Shown in pieces: positions 45,064 to 54,192 of a stretch of 64,000 nucleotides of DNA. The DNA lies in the NCBI GenBank assembly GCA_030715195.1, contig JAUYVI010000003.1, forward strand, positions 586,960 to 650,959, given 5' to 3'. Both the position numbers and the translations under genes were made by a program. This DNA is from Dongia sedimenti. Its GTDB lineage: Bacteria; Pseudomonadota; Alphaproteobacteria; Dongiales; Dongiaceae. Each line of letters begins with the position of its first letter. Within the stretch, counting starts at the first letter, position 1. The notes below the pieces were generated by a model that saw only the letters and a list, made by a program, of their open reading frames with translations, was not told the origin of the DNA and made no database searches.

Positions 45064-45659
45064 TGCGGAATCAACAGCGCGGCTGAGGCGAGCAGCAGCA
45101 CCGCGAAGGCGATATTGATCGCCCGGCTGGCCCGCGGGCTCCGGAAGAAACGCGCCAACCCGGCGCCGACGTTGAGCCAGATCACGTTCACGAAGACGAT
45201 GATCACCAGGGTGACGGCAATCTTCAGTGCGGCGTCGGTGATCAGGTTTGCGGCAATCAGGGTGTGGCTGGCGAACAGCGCCAGCATCGCCGCGTAGCCC
45301 TTGGAGTTGACCAGCGACAACAGCAGCCCGTCGGCGAGCGACGGCGCGCGGCGATCCGGCCCGGCTTCGGACAGAGGCGGCGCCGTCGCGATCTTCCAGG
45401 CGAGATAGGCGAAGTAGAGCAAAGCCGCGATGGTCGCGACCGGCGCGATACCCGGCACCGCCAGCAGCATGGCCACGACCCCGCTGGCGACGATGGCCAT
45501 GACGGCGAGCATGCCGAGTGCCAGCCCGATCATATAGGCGATCGACTGTTTCGCGCCGAACGCCGCCCCGGCTGCGGCGAGGCTCATGGTGTTCGGGCCC
45601 GGGCTCCCGGCCAGCACCAGGCCGGCGAGGATCAGCGCGATGAGGGCGTCAGCGTCCAT
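45060..45659 (-). CDS. LysE family amino acid exporter
   Basis: A 199-residue LysE/RhtB-type exporter with about six membrane helices. GSPGPNTMSLAAAGAAFG (about 18-35) is the family signature; NSKGYAAMLALFAS and the C-terminal hydrophobic run ending LLIPH complete it. The exported amino acid cannot be told. It stands alone. Confidence 0.9.
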   Translation of the reverse strand: MDADALIALILAGLVLAGSPGPNTMSLAAAGAAFGAKQSIAYMIGLALGMLAVMAIVASGVVAMLLAVPGIAPVATIAALLYFAYLAWKIATAPPLSEAGPDRRAPSLADGLLLSLVNSKGYAAMLALFASHTLIAANLITDAALKIAVTLVIIVFVNVIWLNVGAGLARFFRSPRASRAINIAFAVLLLASAALLIPH

Positions 45660-45750
45660 GCCGCACGCTAGTCATGAGCAAGAATGCAGTCTTGAATGTT
45701 TGTGCGGCTAGACCCGTCGCCCGCTCACCGACGATCACTCCGCGCCCGCC

Positions 45751-47382
45751 TCAAACCTCCTTCGCCTTCTCGCGCAGCACGTATTTCTGCACCTTGCCGG
45801 TGACGGTCTTGGGCAGCTCGCCGAAGACGATGTAATGCGGGCGCTTGAAGCCGGCCATGTGCTCCTTGCACCAGGCCTTGAGATCGTCGGCGCTGGGCGC
45901 GGCAACGCCCTCCTTCAGCGCCACATAGGCACAGGGCGTCTCGCCCCAATGGCTGTCGGGCTTGGCGACGACCGCGACCTCGCGCACCGCCGGGTGGCGT
46001 GACAGGATCTCCTCGATCTCGAGCGAGGAGATGTTCTCGCCGCCGGAGATGATGATGTCCTTGGAGCGGTCCTTGACCTCGACATAGCCGTCGGGATGCA
46101 GCACGCCGAGATCGCCGGAGCGAAACCAGCCGCCTTTGAACACGGCGTTCGAGGCTTCGGGATTCTTCAGGTAGCCCATCATCACCGTGTTGCCGCGGAT
46201 CGCGATCTCGCCCATCGACTCGCCGTCGGCCGGCATGGTCGCGCCGGTGTCCGGATCGATCACCGTCAAGCCGGCCGAGGTCACGTAGCGCACGCCCTGC
46301 CGTGCCATCAGCTTGGCCTTCTCCGGCAGCTCCAGATCGTGCCATTCCGGCTGCATCTCGCACAGGCTCGCCGGGCCGTAGGTCTCGGTCAGGCCGTAGG
46401 CGTGGATCACCTGGAAGCCCATCCTTTCCATGGCGCCGATCACCGTGCTGGTCGGCGCGGCGCCGCCGGTCATGATCGTCACCTTCTGCTTCAGGCGCCG
46501 GGTCTCGCTGCCCGGCGCGAAAGCCAGCATGCCGAGCACGGTCGGCGCGCCGCAGAGATGGGTCACGCCATGCCGCTCGATCTTCTCGAAGATCTCGGCC
46601 GGCACGATGGCGCGTTGGACGACATGGGTGCCGCCGGCGGCGGTGACGCCCCAGGTATAGGTCCAACCATTGCAATGGAACATCGGCAGGGTCCAGAGAT
46701 AGACGCTGTCCGGCCCCAGCCGCCCGGCCATCCCCTGCCCCAGCGCGTTCAGATAGGCACCGCGATGATGGCAGACCACGCCCTTGGGATTGCCGGTCGT
46801 GCCCGACGTGTAGTTGAGGCTGATTGCGCGCCATTCGTCTTCGGGCCAGTCGATCCGGCCCTCCGGATCGCCGGCGCCGATGAAGGCCTCGTATTCGATG
46901 AAATCGCCGCTGGCGGCGTGCTTCGGCGCGGCGATCTCGACCACGGTCAGCTTACGCTTCACCTCGGCCAGGGCCGCCCGCGCGACCGGTGCCAGCTCGG
47001 CGTCGAACATGAAGACCTTGGTCTCGGCATGCTCCAGGATGAAGGCGACGGTCGGCGCATCGAGGCGGAAGTTGATCGCGTTCAAGACCGCGCCGGCCAT
47101 CGGGGCCGCGAAGTGCATCTCCAGCATGGCGATGCTGTTCGGCGCCAGGACCGAGACCGTGTCCAGGGATCCGACGCCGGCCTTGCGCAGCGCGTCGGCG
47201 GCCTGGCGGCAGCGGCGGAACATATCGCCATAGGTGATGACGCGCCCCTCTTCCGCACCATTGCCGTCGATGATGGCGCGGCCGTTCGGATAGACCAGGG
47301 CCGAGCGTTCCAGGAAGCTGATCGGGGTCAGCGGCTCGTAATTGGCCGGGCGCTTCTCGAGCCCGGTGACGTATTTCTCCAT
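45751..47382 (-). CDS. Acyl-CoA synthetase (AMP-dependent ligase)
   Basis: A 543-residue adenylate-forming enzyme. The P-loop is YTSGTTGNPKGV (about 190), the A5 motif YGLTETYG, the hinge GGWFRSGDL, and the C-terminal catalytic lysine segment PKTVTGKVQKYVLR. LPMFHCNGWTYTWG and the N-terminal LTPISFLERSALVYP are typical of the medium/long-chain and dimethylmalonyl-type subgroup (AlkK/AMP-ligase PA0883-like). It activates a carboxylic acid with ATP and CoA; the chain length is not decidable. Monocistronic. Confidence 0.92.
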   Translation of the reverse strand: MEKYVTGLEKRPANYEPLTPISFLERSALVYPNGRAIIDGNGAEEGRVITYGDMFRRCRQAADALRKAGVGSLDTVSVLAPNSIAMLEMHFAAPMAGAVLNAINFRLDAPTVAFILEHAETKVFMFDAELAPVARAALAEVKRKLTVVEIAAPKHAASGDFIEYEAFIGAGDPEGRIDWPEDEWRAISLNYTSGTTGNPKGVVCHHRGAYLNALGQGMAGRLGPDSVYLWTLPMFHCNGWTYTWGVTAAGGTHVVQRAIVPAEIFEKIERHGVTHLCGAPTVLGMLAFAPGSETRRLKQKVTIMTGGAAPTSTVIGAMERMGFQVIHAYGLTETYGPASLCEMQPEWHDLELPEKAKLMARQGVRYVTSAGLTVIDPDTGATMPADGESMGEIAIRGNTVMMGYLKNPEASNAVFKGGWFRSGDLGVLHPDGYVEVKDRSKDIIISGGENISSLEIEEILSRHPAVREVAVVAKPDSHWGETPCAYVALKEGVAAPSADDLKAWCKEHMAGFKRPHYIVFGELPKTVTGKVQKYVLREKAKEV

Positions 47383-47471
47383 GGACGCTCCGCCTCCCAG
47401 ATTCCGCTCTTTCGAAGAGCGGTTGATGCGGCGATGTTAGCGCGGTCGGCGCGCCGGAAGGAAGCACCGTG

Positions 47472-48260
47472 TCAGCGAGGTTTCCTCGCCCGCATCCGCG
47501 CCGGCCGCAATTCGCCCTTGTCGAGCACGACGGTGAGCGAGCGCCAATCCTCGATGAAGAAGTCGCGCGCTTCGGCCCCCAGCGCCTGAGTGAGGGTGTC
47601 GTGGAGCGGGCCCTTCATGCGCGCGAGCTCGTCTTGCGCATCTTTGGCATTCCGCGCAGTGATGTCTTCAAGCGTGACATCGCCGAAACCGGCCCCATGC
47701 ACGAGCTGCCCGTATTCGGCCAGGGTGACCAGGTTGTAGGTCAGCCCCTCCATCTTGAAGAAGTACTCCATGTCGCGGCTGTAAGGCCCGGGCGACTTCA
47801 TCCAGTCGCCGCAGGTCACGATGCCGCCGGGCTTCAAGACCCGGAACACTTCGGCGAAGAAGCCGGCCTTGTCCGGAATATGCAGCCAGGCATCCTTGCC
47901 GAACACCACGTCGAAGCTGGCATCCGCGAAGGGCAAGGGCCCCGGTTCGGTCAGCCGGATCTCGATCCGGTCGCGCAGCGGCGACCTGGCGATGCGCGCC
48001 TGGCCCAGCTGGACGATGAGCTTCGCCACATCCAGGCCGACGACGCGCGCGCCGCATTCCCCGGCCAGGACTTCATCCAGGCCACCGATACCGCAGCCGA
48101 TGTCGAGCACCGTCTTGTCCCGGAGGTCCAGCCCTTCGACGATCGCCCGCACCGCCTGCGGACCACCCGGCGAGAGAAAGCCTTCGCCCCAGATGATTTG
48201 CAACAGCGTCAGCATGCGGGCGTCGTATTCCTCATGCGCCGCGCTTGCTTCGGCGCTCAC
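47472..48260 (-). CDS. SAM-dependent methyltransferase
   Basis: A 262-residue class I methyltransferase. Motif I VLDIGCGIGGLD (about 51-62), VVGLDVAK, FDVVFGKDAWLHIPDK and VLKPGGIVTCGDW are in order. The start MLTLLQIIWGEGFLSPGG and the downstream pattern resemble phosphoethanolamine/sarcosine-type N-methyltransferases, which is inference. GTG 48260 overlaps the stop of the FliL-like gene (GTGA), so the two are coupled, an odd partnership. Confidence 0.88.
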   Translation of the reverse strand: MSAEASAAHEEYDARMLTLLQIIWGEGFLSPGGPQAVRAIVEGLDLRDKTVLDIGCGIGGLDEVLAGECGARVVGLDVAKLIVQLGQARIARSPLRDRIEIRLTEPGPLPFADASFDVVFGKDAWLHIPDKAGFFAEVFRVLKPGGIVTCGDWMKSPGPYSRDMEYFFKMEGLTYNLVTLAEYGQLVHGAGFGDVTLEDITARNAKDAQDELARMKGPLHDTLTQALGAEARDFFIEDWRSLTVVLDKGELRPARMRARKPR

Positions 48261-48706
48261 TCCGCCCGCTCCATGTTGGTGACCGAGACCTGGTAGACCG
48301 TGCCGGCGCCGAGCCGCCGGTCGCAGACCTTCTGCAGCTGCTTCTGGATCAGGTCCGGATCGTACTTGCTCTCCTCGACCAGCTTGCGCGCCATCAGCCC
48401 GTGCAGCTCCTCATTGAAGTCGTTGATCAGCACCGGCATCAGCTTGCTCGCCTTGTCGCGTTTCTCCGGCGCGTCGAAGATCAGGGTGAACCGGAAGAAG
48501 AAATGCTTCTCGATCTTGCCGTTCTTGACGATGTTGACGACGAGGGAATCCTCGGACTTCTCCGGGATGGTGAGCTGCGACAATTCCGGGGTCGGCGGCG
48601 GCGGGGGCGGCGCGTTGGGATCGGCGCGGAAATAGAACCACCAGGCGGCGGCCCCACCGCCGCCGAGCAGCAGAAGAACGAGCAGGATGATCAGCACTTT
48701 CTTCAT
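48257..48706 (-). CDS. FliL-like membrane protein
   Basis: A 149-residue protein with a single N-terminal membrane helix (about 4-26), a proline run (PPPPPPTPE) as linker, and a periplasmic domain (about 45-149) with SLVVNIVKNGKIEKHFFFRF and a final strand TVYQVSVTNMERA. This is the layout of FliL, which supports flagellar stator function, but no flagellar gene is nearby and identity is by pattern. It could be a stomatin-like regulator of another envelope complex. Confidence 0.6.
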   Translation of the reverse strand: MKKVLIILLVLLLLGGGGAAAWWFYFRADPNAPPPPPPTPELSQLTIPEKSEDSLVVNIVKNGKIEKHFFFRFTLIFDAPEKRDKASKLMPVLINDFNEELHGLMARKLVEESKYDPDLIQKQLQKVCDRRLGAGTVYQVSVTNMERAE

Positions 48707-48810
48707 GGGCCCGCGGTCGTCTTCTCCCCTACCCGACTCAGACTGTCACTTGTCAAGCGCGGGCGCAGTCTATACGACGCCAGCGGTCGAGAGAAACAGT
48801 GGAGGTTGGT

Positions 48811-49419
48811 GTGGGCGTCGAGGCGATGATCTTCGATTTCGGCAATGTGCTGATCGGCTGGGACCCCGAGAATCTCTATCGCAAGCTGATCCCCGACGCC
48901 GCCGAGCGGAAGCACTTCCTGACCGAGATCTGCCACGGCCAGTGGAACGCGGTCCAGGACGCCGGCCGCTCCTGGGAAGAGGCGATCGCCGAGCGAATCG
49001 CCCTGCACCCCGATCGCGCCGACCATATCCGCGCCTATCGGGACCGCTTTGCCGAGATGCTGACCGGTCCGGTCGCCGAGGGTCATGCCATCCTCGACAA
49101 GATCCATGCCGCCGGCATCCCCTGCTACGGCCTCACCAACTGGTCGTCGGAGACCTACCATGCGAGCCGGGAGGCGATGCCCTTCCTCGACCGCATGACC
49201 TATACGGCGGTGTCGGGCGACCTGAAGATGGCGAAGCCCGAGCCGGAGATCTTCCGGCACCTGCTCGGCGTGATCGGCAAGCCGGCCGAGGTTTGCGCCT
49301 TCATCGACGACAATGAAGCCAACATCGCCACGGCGAAGCGGCTCGGCATCCGGGCGGTGCTGTTCAAGAACGACGGCAGTGCGACGGCGGAACTGCGGGC
49401 GCTGGGACTGCCGGTCTAG
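48811..49419 (+). CDS. HAD family hydrolase
   Basis: A 202-residue HAD phosphatase. Motif I reads IFDFGNVLIGW (the second Asp replaced by Asn, as in YihX-type and several small HAD enzymes), motif II is GLTNWSS, motif III is the lysine of KMAKPEPEIF, and motif IV is CAFIDDNEANI. The helical cap contains WNAVQDAGRSWEEAIAE. GTG 48811 lies 5 nt after GGAGG. The substrate is unknown; sugar or FMN phosphates are common for this subgroup. It converges on thiL with a 4-base stop overlap. Confidence 0.88.
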   Translation: MGVEAMIFDFGNVLIGWDPENLYRKLIPDAAERKHFLTEICHGQWNAVQDAGRSWEEAIAERIALHPDRADHIRAYRDRFAEMLTGPVAEGHAILDKIHAAGIPCYGLTNWSSETYHASREAMPFLDRMTYTAVSGDLKMAKPEPEIFRHLLGVIGKPAEVCAFIDDNEANIATAKRLGIRAVLFKNDGSATAELRALGLPV

Positions 49420-50402
49420 AAGTGCTGCCAGCCGCCGACCGTCAGCGGAATCTCGACGCCGTCCCGGTCCAGCACTTTGACGCCGCTGCCTGAAACGACC
49501 GCACCGATCTCCGCGACGGGCGTGCCGGATCCGGGCGCGGTGAAACCCGCGCCCGCCGTGAACAGCAGTTCGTAGTCGTCGCCGCCGCTGAGCAGCACCG
49601 GCAACAGGTCGAGATCCTCCGCCAGGGCCTCCTGCGCCGCCGGCGAGAGCGGCACGCGGTCGGCGTGGATGATCAGCCCGCAATGCGAGGCGTCGGCAAT
49701 GTGGCCGGCATCGGCGACCAAGCCATCGGAGACATCCATCGCCGCCGTCACCGCGCCGCCGGCCAGCAGCGCGGCGCCGAGCTGCACTCGCGGCTGCGGC
49801 AGATGATAGCGATCCGCCAGGGCGTCGCGATGGTTCGAGCCGAGTTCGAGCAGCTCGGCGCGCAGCACCTTCAGCCCCAGGATGCCGTCGCCGATCGTGC
49901 CGCTCACGAACAGGCGGTCTCCCGGCCTCGCACCCCTGCGCCGCAAGGCGCGGCCGGTCGGCACGATGCCGAGCGCGGTCACCGACAGCGTGGTCGGTCC
50001 CGGCGTCGCGACCGTGTCGCCGCCCATGAGGGCGAGGCCGTATTCCCGCTGATCCGCCGCGAGGCCGGCGGCGAATTTCGCGATCCAGTCCTCGTCGATG
50101 TCGGGTCCCAGCGCGGTCGTCATCAGATAGCCGACCGGCTTGGCACCCTTGGCCGCGAGATCGGAGAGATTGACCCGCAGCATCTTGCGCGCGATCAGGT
50201 CGGCGGGATCGGTGCCGAGATAGTGCCGCCCCTCGACCAGTGCGTCGGCGGTCAGCACCAGCTCATGCCCCGCCGGCACCGCGTAGGTGCAGGCATCGTC
50301 CTCGAGGTCGAGCGCGCCGGAGAACCCCGCGGCCAGCGGGGCGAAGTACTTCCGGATCAGCGCGAACTCACCGGGGAGCGGCGCTCGGTTTCCCACGCCC
50401 AT
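49416..50402 (-). CDS. thiL: Thiamine-monophosphate kinase
   Basis: A 328-residue kinase that phosphorylates thiamine monophosphate to the diphosphate. LEDDACTYAVPAG, LTADALVEGRHYLG, VNLSDLAAKGAKPVGYL, and MGGDTV are family-specific and line the Mg-ATP site; MDVSDGLVADAGHIA follows. ATG 50402 lies inside the end of nusB (35-nt overlap), as often seen in alphaproteobacteria, so thiL is the last gene of the rib-nus transcript. Confidence 0.95.
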   Translation of the reverse strand: MGVGNRAPLPGEFALIRKYFAPLAAGFSGALDLEDDACTYAVPAGHELVLTADALVEGRHYLGTDPADLIARKMLRVNLSDLAAKGAKPVGYLMTTALGPDIDEDWIAKFAAGLAADQREYGLALMGGDTVATPGPTTLSVTALGIVPTGRALRRRGARPGDRLFVSGTIGDGILGLKVLRAELLELGSNHRDALADRYHLPQPRVQLGAALLAGGAVTAAMDVSDGLVADAGHIADASHCGLIIHADRVPLSPAAQEALAEDLDLLPVLLSGGDDYELLFTAGAGFTAPGSGTPVAEIGAVVSGSGVKVLDRDGVEIPLTVGGWQHF

Positions 50403-50868
50403 GCTCCATCTCCGCCGGCCGCAGCAGATGGGCGAGACGGTCCAGCACGCCGTTGGTGAGCGCGGTTTCCTTGTCACCCAGGAAGGCATCGGCCACGGCC
50501 AGGTATTCGCTGATCGTCACCTTCGGCGGAATGTCGGTACGGTGCGCCAGCTCATAGGCGCCGCCGCGCAGGATCGCGCGGAGGATCGATTCCAGCCGCT
50601 CGACGCTCCAATCCTCGGTGAGCACGCCGGCCACCATCGAATCGAGCTCGTCGGCGGTCGCGATGGCGCCGCGCACCAGGTTGCCGAACAGGCGGATATC
50701 CGCCGGCGGCAGCTCCATGCCATCGACCGTGTTGCCGATGCGGTGCTCGGCGAACTCCTTGACGATGGCGTCGGCGGAGGCGCCGCTCTGCTCCCACTGA
50801 TAGAGCGCCTGCACCGCCGCGAGCCGTGCCGCGCGGCGCTCCATGGCCTTGTCGTGCTTCGGGCTCAC
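50368..50868 (-). CDS. nusB: Transcription antitermination protein NusB
   Basis: A 166-residue all-helical protein that with NusE/S10 binds boxA in rRNA leaders. RRAARLAAVQALYQWEQSG is the hallmark start, and LRGGAYELAHRTDIPPKVTISEYLAVADAF follows. GTG 50868 overlaps the ribH stop (GTGA). A basic, probably disordered tail ends KPSAAPR. Confidence 0.96.
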   Translation of the reverse strand: MSPKHDKAMERRAARLAAVQALYQWEQSGASADAIVKEFAEHRIGNTVDGMELPPADIRLFGNLVRGAIATADELDSMVAGVLTEDWSVERLESILRAILRGGAYELAHRTDIPPKVTISEYLAVADAFLGDKETALTNGVLDRLAHLLRPAEMEHGRGKPSAAPR

Positions 50869-51326
50869 GCGGACAACCCGAGCTTCTTGCGGATGGCGAT
50901 CAGCGCGAGCACCGCCTCGGCGGCACCCCCGCCCTTGTCCTTCTCGGTCATGCGGGCGCGGGTCCAGGCCTGGTCGTCGTTCTCGACCGTCAGGATGCCG
51001 TTGCCGATGCAGACGCCGAAATGGATGCCGAGCTCGGTCAACCCGCGGGCGCTCTCGTTGCAGACGGACTCATAATGCGTGGTCTCGCCGCGAATGACGC
51101 AACCGAGCGCGAGATAGCCATCGAACGGCTTCTTCAGCGCACCCTGCTTCTGCGCCTCGATCGCGAGGCGGATGGCGCCCGGAATCTCCAGGGCACCGGG
51201 CACCTGGAAACGCTCGTGCGTCGCCCCGCCCTTCTTCAGCGCGCGCTCGGCGCCCTCGAACAACGCATCGGAAATCTCGGTGTAGAACCGGGCCTCCACG
51301 ACCATGATATGCGGTTTCTTCGCCAC
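50865..51326 (-). CDS. ribH: 6,7-dimethyl-8-ribityllumazine synthase
   Basis: A 153-residue lumazine synthase, penultimate step of riboflavin synthesis. FYTEISDALFEGA, VPGALEIPGAI, and GCVIRGETTHYESVCNESARG carry the substrate-binding residues, including the catalytic His of the latter motif. GTG 51326 starts it. Coupled to nusB by GTGA overlap and 9 nt after ribBX. Confidence 0.97.
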   Translation of the reverse strand: MAKKPHIMVVEARFYTEISDALFEGAERALKKGGATHERFQVPGALEIPGAIRLAIEAQKQGALKKPFDGYLALGCVIRGETTHYESVCNESARGLTELGIHFGVCIGNGILTVENDDQAWTRARMTEKDKGGGAAEAVLALIAIRKKLGLSA

Positions 51327-51335
51327 GCAATCCTC

Positions 51336-52460
51336 TTAAGCGATATCCAGTGGAATGGCCTGCTGGCCCTCGACCGTGAGGCCATAGCCCTCCAGGCCGA
51401 CAATCGTCTTCTTGTGGTTCGATAGCAGCGTCATCTTGCGCACGCCGAGATCGAGCAGGATCTGCGCGCCGACGCCGTAGTCGCGCAGCTCCGCTCCGCT
51501 CTTGCCCTTCGATCCATCGCCGGACCGGCTGCGCACCGCATCGGACAGCGAGGTCGCCAGCGGCTCGCGGATCAGCACCACGACGCCGCGGCCCTTGCGC
51601 TCGATCTCGCGCATCGCGGCGGCCAGCTCGCCGCCGCGTCCCGAGCGCACATCGCCGAGCACGTCGTCGAGAATGCTCATCGCATGCATGCGCACCAGCA
51701 CCGGATCCTCGGTGTGGAGATCGCCCTTCACCAGCGCCACGTGCTCGGCATGCGCCACGGTGTTGGTGTAGACGTAGAGCTTGAATTGACCGCCGAACCG
51801 GCTCTCGAAGGTGGTCTCCAGCGTGCGCTCGACGATCCGGTCATAGCGCCGACGATAGGCGATGAGATCCGCGATGGTGCCGATCTTCAAGCCGTGGAAC
51901 TGCGCAAACTGCACCAGGTCGTCGCGCCGCGCCATCGAACCGTCTTCGTTCAGCACCTCGCAGATGACGCCCGCCGGCGTCAGACCCGCCAGCCGCGCCA
52001 CGTCGACCGCGGCCTCGGTGTGGCCGGTGCGCACCAGCACACCGCCGTCGCGCGCCACCAGCGGGAAGACATGGCCCGGCGTTACGATATCGCCCGCGCC
52101 TTTAGAAGGATCGATCGCGACCTGGATGGTGCGCGCGCGGTCGAAGGCCGAGATGCCGGTCGAGATTCCGTCGCGCGCCTCGATCGAGATGGTGAAAGCG
52201 GTCTGGTGCCGCGTGCCGTTGCGCAGCGACATCAGCGGCAGGCCGAGCTGCTCGACGCGCTCGCGCTCCATGGCCAGGCAGATCAGGCCACGGCCGTGCT
52301 TGGCCATGAAGTTGATGGTCTCCGGCGTCGCCATCTGGGCCGGGATCACCAGATCGCCCTCGTTCTCCCGGTCCTCGTCATCGACCAGGACGAACATGCG
52401 GCCCTGCTTCGCCTCTGCGATGAGGTCGGCCGTGGTCGATTTGAACTGCTCGAAACTCAA
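51336..52460 (-). CDS. ribBX: 3,4-dihydroxy-2-butanone-4-phosphate synthase with degenerate GCH II domain (RibBX)
   Basis: A 374-residue protein. The N-terminal RibB half (about 1-205) is intact: DDEDRENEGDL, GHVFPLVARDGGVLVRTGHTEAAVD. The C-terminal half has the GTP cyclohydrolase II fold but lost its chemistry: where RibA has HSECLTGDVFGSLRCDCG this protein reads HAMSILDDVLGDVRSGRG, so all three zinc cysteines are gone. This matches the RibBX variant described from Proteobacteria. It supplies the four-carbon unit only; an independent RibA is expected elsewhere. TTG 52460 overlaps the ribE stop (TTGA). Confidence 0.93.
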   Translation of the reverse strand: MSFEQFKSTTADLIAEAKQGRMFVLVDDEDRENEGDLVIPAQMATPETINFMAKHGRGLICLAMERERVEQLGLPLMSLRNGTRHQTAFTISIEARDGISTGISAFDRARTIQVAIDPSKGAGDIVTPGHVFPLVARDGGVLVRTGHTEAAVDVARLAGLTPAGVICEVLNEDGSMARRDDLVQFAQFHGLKIGTIADLIAYRRRYDRIVERTLETTFESRFGGQFKLYVYTNTVAHAEHVALVKGDLHTEDPVLVRMHAMSILDDVLGDVRSGRGGELAAAMREIERKGRGVVVLIREPLATSLSDAVRSRSGDGSKGKSGAELRDYGVGAQILLDLGVRKMTLLSNHKKTIVGLEGYGLTVEGQQAIPLDIA

Positions 52461-53050
52461 AGGGCATCCTTCCCGAGAAGGCGCGCAACATATCGCGCCA
52501 CCTGGTCGATTTCCAGGTTCACGGCGGAACCGGCCTGGATCGAGCCTAGATTGGTAACCTCTTGGGTTATCGGGATAATGTTCACGCCGAAGGTCGTGTC
52601 GGTGACCTCGTTGACGGTGAGCGAAATGCCATCGACCGCAATCGAGCCCTTGGAGGCGATGAAGCGCATCATCGGCTTCGGCGCCTCGAAGGTGATGCGG
52701 ATGCTGCCGCCGTCCGGATGCTGCGCGACGATCTTGCCGACCCCGTCCACATGGCCGCTGACCAGATGGCCGCCCAACTCGTCGCCCACCTTCAGCGCCC
52801 GCTCCAGGTTGACCCGCGTCCCGACCTTCCAGGTGCCGAGCGTGGTCACCGACAGCGTCTCGCCGCTGACCTCGAAGGCCATCCAGTTCGGGCCTTTCTC
52901 GACGACCGAGAGGCAGCAACCGTTGCAGCAGACCGAGGCGCCCAGCGCGATCTCAGCCACCGGATAGGCGGTTTCGATCTCGAGCCGCGTCACCGGTCCC
53001 GGCGTGATCCGCCGCACCGTGCCCAGATCCGTCACGATTCCAGTAAACAT
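52457..53050 (-). CDS. ribE: Riboflavin synthase, alpha subunit
   Basis: A 197-residue dismutase making riboflavin from two lumazines. Two repeats of the same barrel: MFTGIVTDLGTV, GASVCCNGCCLSV, then GHLVSGHVDGVGKI and GSIAVDGISLTVNEV. Family length and both lumazine sites are present. It is followed 4 bases overlapped by ribBX and preceded by ribD. No FMN riboswitch is seen upstream. Confidence 0.97.
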   Translation of the reverse strand: MFTGIVTDLGTVRRITPGPVTRLEIETAYPVAEIALGASVCCNGCCLSVVEKGPNWMAFEVSGETLSVTTLGTWKVGTRVNLERALKVGDELGGHLVSGHVDGVGKIVAQHPDGGSIRITFEAPKPMMRFIASKGSIAVDGISLTVNEVTDTTFGVNIIPITQEVTNLGSIQAGSAVNLEIDQVARYVARLLGKDAL

Positions 53051-53067
53051 GCTTTGTATTCAGGACT

Positions 53068-54192
53068 TTAAGAGGATTTCTTCCGGTAGATCTCGACCGT
53101 GTCAGGGCCGGCGGCGAACTGCGCCGTGCGCTGGAACCTAGTCATCTGACTGACCCTATCCAAGCCGATTTCCGCGATCGACGCCAGCCCATCCCCGCCA
53201 ATGATGCCCGGCGCCCGGAACCAGTGCAGCCGATCCACCAGATCGGCCTTGAGCAGCGCGGCGGCGACTGTCGCGCCACCCTCAACCAGAAGGCGCGTGA
53301 TCCCGAGATTGCCGAGCGCCTTCAGGACCAGATGAAGATCGGGGTGCCTGTCGGCGCCTTGCGGCGCTTCCACGATCTCGACACCGGCCTTGCGATAGCG
53401 ATCGAGCGCGGCTTCCGGGTGCCCGAGAATCGTCGCTAGATAGGTCGGTGTGGCCTTGGCTGTCGTCACGAGGCGGCTCGAGAGCGGCAGCCGCAAGCGC
53501 CCATCGAGCACGACGCGGCGCGGCGAGCGGTCCTCCAGCCCGGGCAGCCGGCAGGTCAGTTCCGGATCGTCGGCCAGGGCCGTGCCGCTACCAATCAGGA
53601 TCGCGTCATGGGTCGCGCGCAGGCGATGCCCGTGCGCCCGCGCCAGGTCGCCGGTGATCCATTTGCTGTCGCCGCTCGCCGTCGCGATCCGGCCGTCGAG
53701 GCTGCTTGCAAGCTTCAGCGTAATCATGGGCCGGTGGCTCGCGACATGAGTCAGGAAGCCGGCGTTCAGTTCGGACGCTTCGTCATGCAACAGGCCCAGC
53801 TCGACGGCGATGCCTGCATCTTTCAGGCGCTGGATCCCCCGCCCATCCACCTCCGGATAGGGATCCCACAAAGCCACGACGCAGCGCTTGATGCCGGCCG
53901 CGATCAGCGCATCGGCGCAAGGCGGCGTCTTGCCGTGATGCGAGCAGGGTTCCAGCGTGACATAGGCGGTGCCGCCGCGCGCCGCCGAGCCCGCCATGCG
54001 CAAGGCCTCGGTCTCGGCATGCGGGCGACCGCCGGGCTGGGTCCAGCCACGCCCGACGACATGGCCCGCCGCATCGACGATCACGCAGCCGACGGCGGGA
54101 TTGGGCGCGACGCGGCCCAGCCCGCGCTCCGCCAGCAGGAGCGCGGTCCGCATGTGCTCGAGATCGGTGTGCTTATTCGTTGCCGTCGCCAA
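53068..54192 (-). CDS. ribD: Bifunctional riboflavin deaminase/reductase RibD
   Basis: A 374-residue bifunctional enzyme. The deaminase domain has HAETEAL and [11 protein letters not shown] zinc ligands (about 55-95). The reductase domain (about 155-374) has [23 protein letters not shown] and [14 protein letters not shown]. The start is uncertain: TTG 54192 overlaps the end of nrdR, while ATG 54153 would shorten it by 13 residues. Both keep the deaminase core. Confidence 0.94.
   Translation of the reverse strand: MATATNKHTDLEHMRTALLLAERGLGRVAPNPAVGCVIVDAAGHVVGRGWTQPGGRPHAETEALRMAGSAARGGTAYVTLEPCSHHGKTPPCADALIAAGIKRCVVALWDPYPEVDGRGIQRLKDAGIAVELGLLHDEASELNAGFLTHVASHRPMITLKLASSLDGRIATASGDSKWITGDLARAHGHRLRATHDAILIGSGTALADDPELTCRLPGLEDRSPRRVVLDGRLRLPLSSRLVTTAKATPTYLATILGHPEAALDRYRKAGVEIVEAPQGADRHPDLHLVLKALGNLGITRLLVEGGATVAAALLKADLVDRLHWFRAPGIIGGDGLASIAEIGLDRVSQMTRFQRTAQFAAGPDTVEIYRKKSS

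Noticed and set aside
53051-53067. Possible FMN riboswitch before ribE or elsewhere in the rib block
   Set aside because: The intergenic spaces are too short and none of the conserved riboswitch elements is visible.
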